DNA from: Dromiciops gliroides
Taxonomy: Eukaryota > Chordata > Mammalia > Microbiotheria > Microbiotheriidae
Direction of reading: 5' to 3'
NCBI RefSeq assembly: GCF_019393635.1
Contig: NC_057864.1
Location: 442,812,822-442,876,821 of the forward strand
Length of the DNA stretch: 64,000 bases
In this document: one piece after another, positions 61,800-64,000 of the stretch
Layout of the letters: every line of letters starts with the position of its first letter
Numbering within the stretch: position 1 is the first letter of the stretch
Made by a program: the position numbers and the translations under genes
The notes under the pieces: model-generated
Seen by the model: only the letters and a program-made list of their open reading frames with translations
The model's database searches: none
What the model was told of the DNA's origin: nothing

Positions 61800-63704
61800 G
61801 AAGGCTATCATCTTCTATCCTAGAATCTATGATTTTGGCTTTATTCTTAACTAGGAATCCCATGTACTAGATCATCGAAATACAAGGCCTGTAGATAAGA
61901 GGATTTCATTTTTTCCACTGGATTTGAAACAATTTCAGTTCAAGTGTGAAGGAAATTTTGTTAATGGCATTGTTTTCAAATAAAAATTGTTTTTTCCCCG
62001 CGCTATTTCTTATGGATTGGAATCAATACGGAGCCTGGTATGGGAGGGACCTGTTTCTGCACTACCTGTTGCATACATTTCAGATCCTTTCAAACTTCAT
62101 CGGAGGAAATGTTAACTTTAGACGCCTCACTGAGGAGAATGGCGGTGGGGTGTGGGGCTTGTTGAAGGGAACCAGAAGCCTTTTTTAATAGATGATCTCT
62201 GAAAAGTTGTTTTTTCAATTTAGCTCAATTCCCGCTATTGCAAGAAAACCTTCAGGAGGGGAGAACTTGTTTCATGTTCTAGCCTGTAAAGTCAGTGGTT
62301 TCATCTGCTCTTGATCTTGGGCAATTTAACAAAAGGTTCGTAATAAGGGATTCTCTTCCCATGCATATTTATTCATGGCTGTATCAAATAACACGCAGCT
62401 GGGTTTGGCCTTTCTCAGGACCTGGAAGGCTGCACATTGGGAGAGCAGACAATCTAAGACACAAAAGGGGCTTTGGAGTTCTGGTCAAAACTAAACAAAC
62501 TTCTTGAGCTGCATTTTTACCATTTGTTTCTCCAAGTCCAACTCCTAGTTTTCATTCAGGCAATCCGAATTTTCCTAAGCTTTTAGGAGAGCTGTGTATA
62601 AACTTCTGGAGATCAGGGAGGTTATCTAGATCAACTTCTTAAACTTTGGGTCTCAACCCCACATGGGATTACATAACTGAATGTAGGGATAGAGAAAAAA
62701 CAGGCAACAGTAAAGTTACGTACACCTATTTTATATGCCTATATACCTGCAGTCATGTAAAACTTTCTTGGGTAAAAAAGGGTTGCCAGTGGAAAAAGCC
62801 CCGATTTAGATCAACTCATTCATTTTATGAATGAGGCAAGGGTAGCACAGGAATGTTAAGCTACTAGTCCAGGGTTTTATAGGTATAGGCACTTGGCATC
62901 AGAGGCAAGATTTAAACCCAAGTACTTAGATTACAGAATCAGTGAATGAATAGTAATCTAGTTATTGGATCTGGTTTATTTGATATGCATATAGAAAACC
63001 ACATCCCCAAACTTAATTCTTCAACTCACATTACATTAACTTTCAATTTTAAAAGATTCCTATCTGCCGCTTTCTTTTTTTTACCAGTTCTCTCTAGAAT
63101 CTGTGGAATTTATCATCTGTACTCAAAGTAAGCCTTTTCAGTTTGAAGATTGTCTCCATGTTTATAGGCACATTTGTTGAATTTAATTTACAGTCCAACT
63201 CAATGACGGAGTAAGCATTCAAGGACAGAAGACAGCCTTTGCTCACAAGCCTTCAGTTTTTGGGAGACTAAACATACTAACAAAAACTTGGTTGATTCTG
63301 GGCTCCTCCAGGGCAGGAACTGTGTCACTTTTTCTTTTTTAAGACCGTCTTTCCATCTTGTTCAGGCTGGAAGAGCAGGGCTACCCACTATGGATTGGAA
63401 GGGGAGATCTGACTTCTATTTCCTATCTGGGCTGGCATGCCTGTCTTCGGGCCACCTGCTTCCCCATCCCACAAGGGAGGGGAGATGCCATGTTGAAGCC
63501 AGGTTTAATGTGGATATCCAATCAGCATAGCCCACCGTAGTTTAGAACTCTGAAACCAAGAGATTCACGAGGCTTGGTTTCAGTCTCCAAAGAAACTGGG
63601 ATCATTGGCATGCACCACCTTTGACCCAGACTCCTACCCCACTAAGTGGAAAATGCATGTAACAAGACCTATGATTATCCATAATAGTATGTTAGTAGAA
63701 AGAA
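61800..63704 (+). other. Intergenic sequence, largely unique
   Basis: Apart from the MITE-like copy at 62633 nothing is recognised; it would be the interval between AMPD1 and the next gene upstream. Confidence 0.4.
62633..62805 (+). mobile_element. Short DNA-transposon-like repeat, related copy
   Basis: CTTCTTAAACTTTGGGTCTC, ACATAACTGAATGTAGGG and GTCATGTAAAACTTTC parallel the 49.1-kb copy; the right terminus is eroded. Confidence 0.45.
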
Positions 63705-64000
63705 AAAGATTAATAACCAATGAATTTCCAGTTTTATTTTTTAAAAAAATCACTTAACAAGAACAATAACCAACTTTAAATTCAAATGAACAAAAAAGTA
63801 GTTTTAAGATGGATTAATTTACAACAAAATCTTCAACTTAAAACATTAGCCCTTTTGGGTAGGACCAAGGACAATAAGCTCCAGTTTAAACAGCAGATTT
63901 GCACAATTAATATATTTTCCTGCATTTGGTGGCACAAAAATATATAGGTTATATAACTCCTAATGAGACAACACTCATCTAGGAATTATGAAAGAAGAGT
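63705..64000 (-). other. 3'-UTR-like end of upstream gene, possibly NRAS
   Basis: Minus-strand reading is AT-rich, repeat-free and ends with AATAAA (63733-63738). In other mammals NRAS lies just upstream of AMPD1 on the same strand, so this may be the distal end of the NRAS 3' UTR. No coding sequence is inside the window, so the assignment rests on synteny alone. Confidence 0.35.

Overview
The window is mammalian nuclear DNA, almost certainly from a marsupial. It is dense in a tRNA-derived, MIR-related SINE (about 35 copies, head GGGGCAGCTAGGTGGCGCAG, tail GCCTCACC + A-run) of the kind that dominates marsupial genomes. It also carries RTE/BovB-tailed SINEs, L1, L2 and an old CR1/L3 element. 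I cannot name the species from sequence alone.

The only protein-coding gene I can support is AMPD1 (muscle AMP deaminase, myoadenylate deaminase) on the minus strand. I could place all 16 coding exons, from the ATG at 47537 to the stop at 1324-1326. Every junction has GT..AG ends and compatible phase, and the exon lengths (22+12+181+166+166+220+130+195+132+164+127+164+121+174+111+159) sum to 2244 nt, that is 747 codons plus stop. This equals the classic human AMPD1 length and includes the famous 12-nt exon 2. Zinc ligands, substrate loop and catalytic His are all present, so the gene looks functional.

Layout: 1-1.3 kb, 3' flank with two SINEs. 1.3-6.2 kb, exons 16-15, with L2, MIR, SINE and an unassigned shared repeat in intron 15. 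6.2-14 kb, intron 14, holding microsatellites, a small retrocopy with a 17-bp duplication and a nearly complete half-L1 (HAL1-like) insertion. 14-21.1 kb, exons 14-7, closely spaced. 21.1-22.2 kb, an antisense retroviral 3' end with LTR in intron 6. 23-31.9 kb, exons 6-4 with a nested SINE/HAL1 composite. 32-40.4 kb, intron 3, with LTR-like sequence and a decayed L1. 40.5-47.5 kb, exons 3-1 with an L3/CR1 LINE in intron 2. 47.5-47.8 kb, a TATA-like promoter with E-box and MEF2-like motifs. 47.8-64 kb, intergenic, full of L2, L1 3' ends and SINEs. The right edge looks like a minus-strand 3' UTR with an AATAAA; from conserved mammalian gene order this would be NRAS, which is inference.

The most notable observations are: (1) two independent half-L1 copies that share the same ORF2-less junction, so they belong to a real non-autonomous family; (2) codon 12 of AMPD1, site of the common human nonsense variant, is a split Pro codon (C|CA) here, so the same C>T change would not create a stop; (3) a possible ATTAAA poly(A) signal overlapping the stop codon; (4) several repeat pairs of unknown family and nested insertions with readable target-site duplications. 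No bacterial-type system, CRISPR array, rRNA or true tRNA gene was seen.
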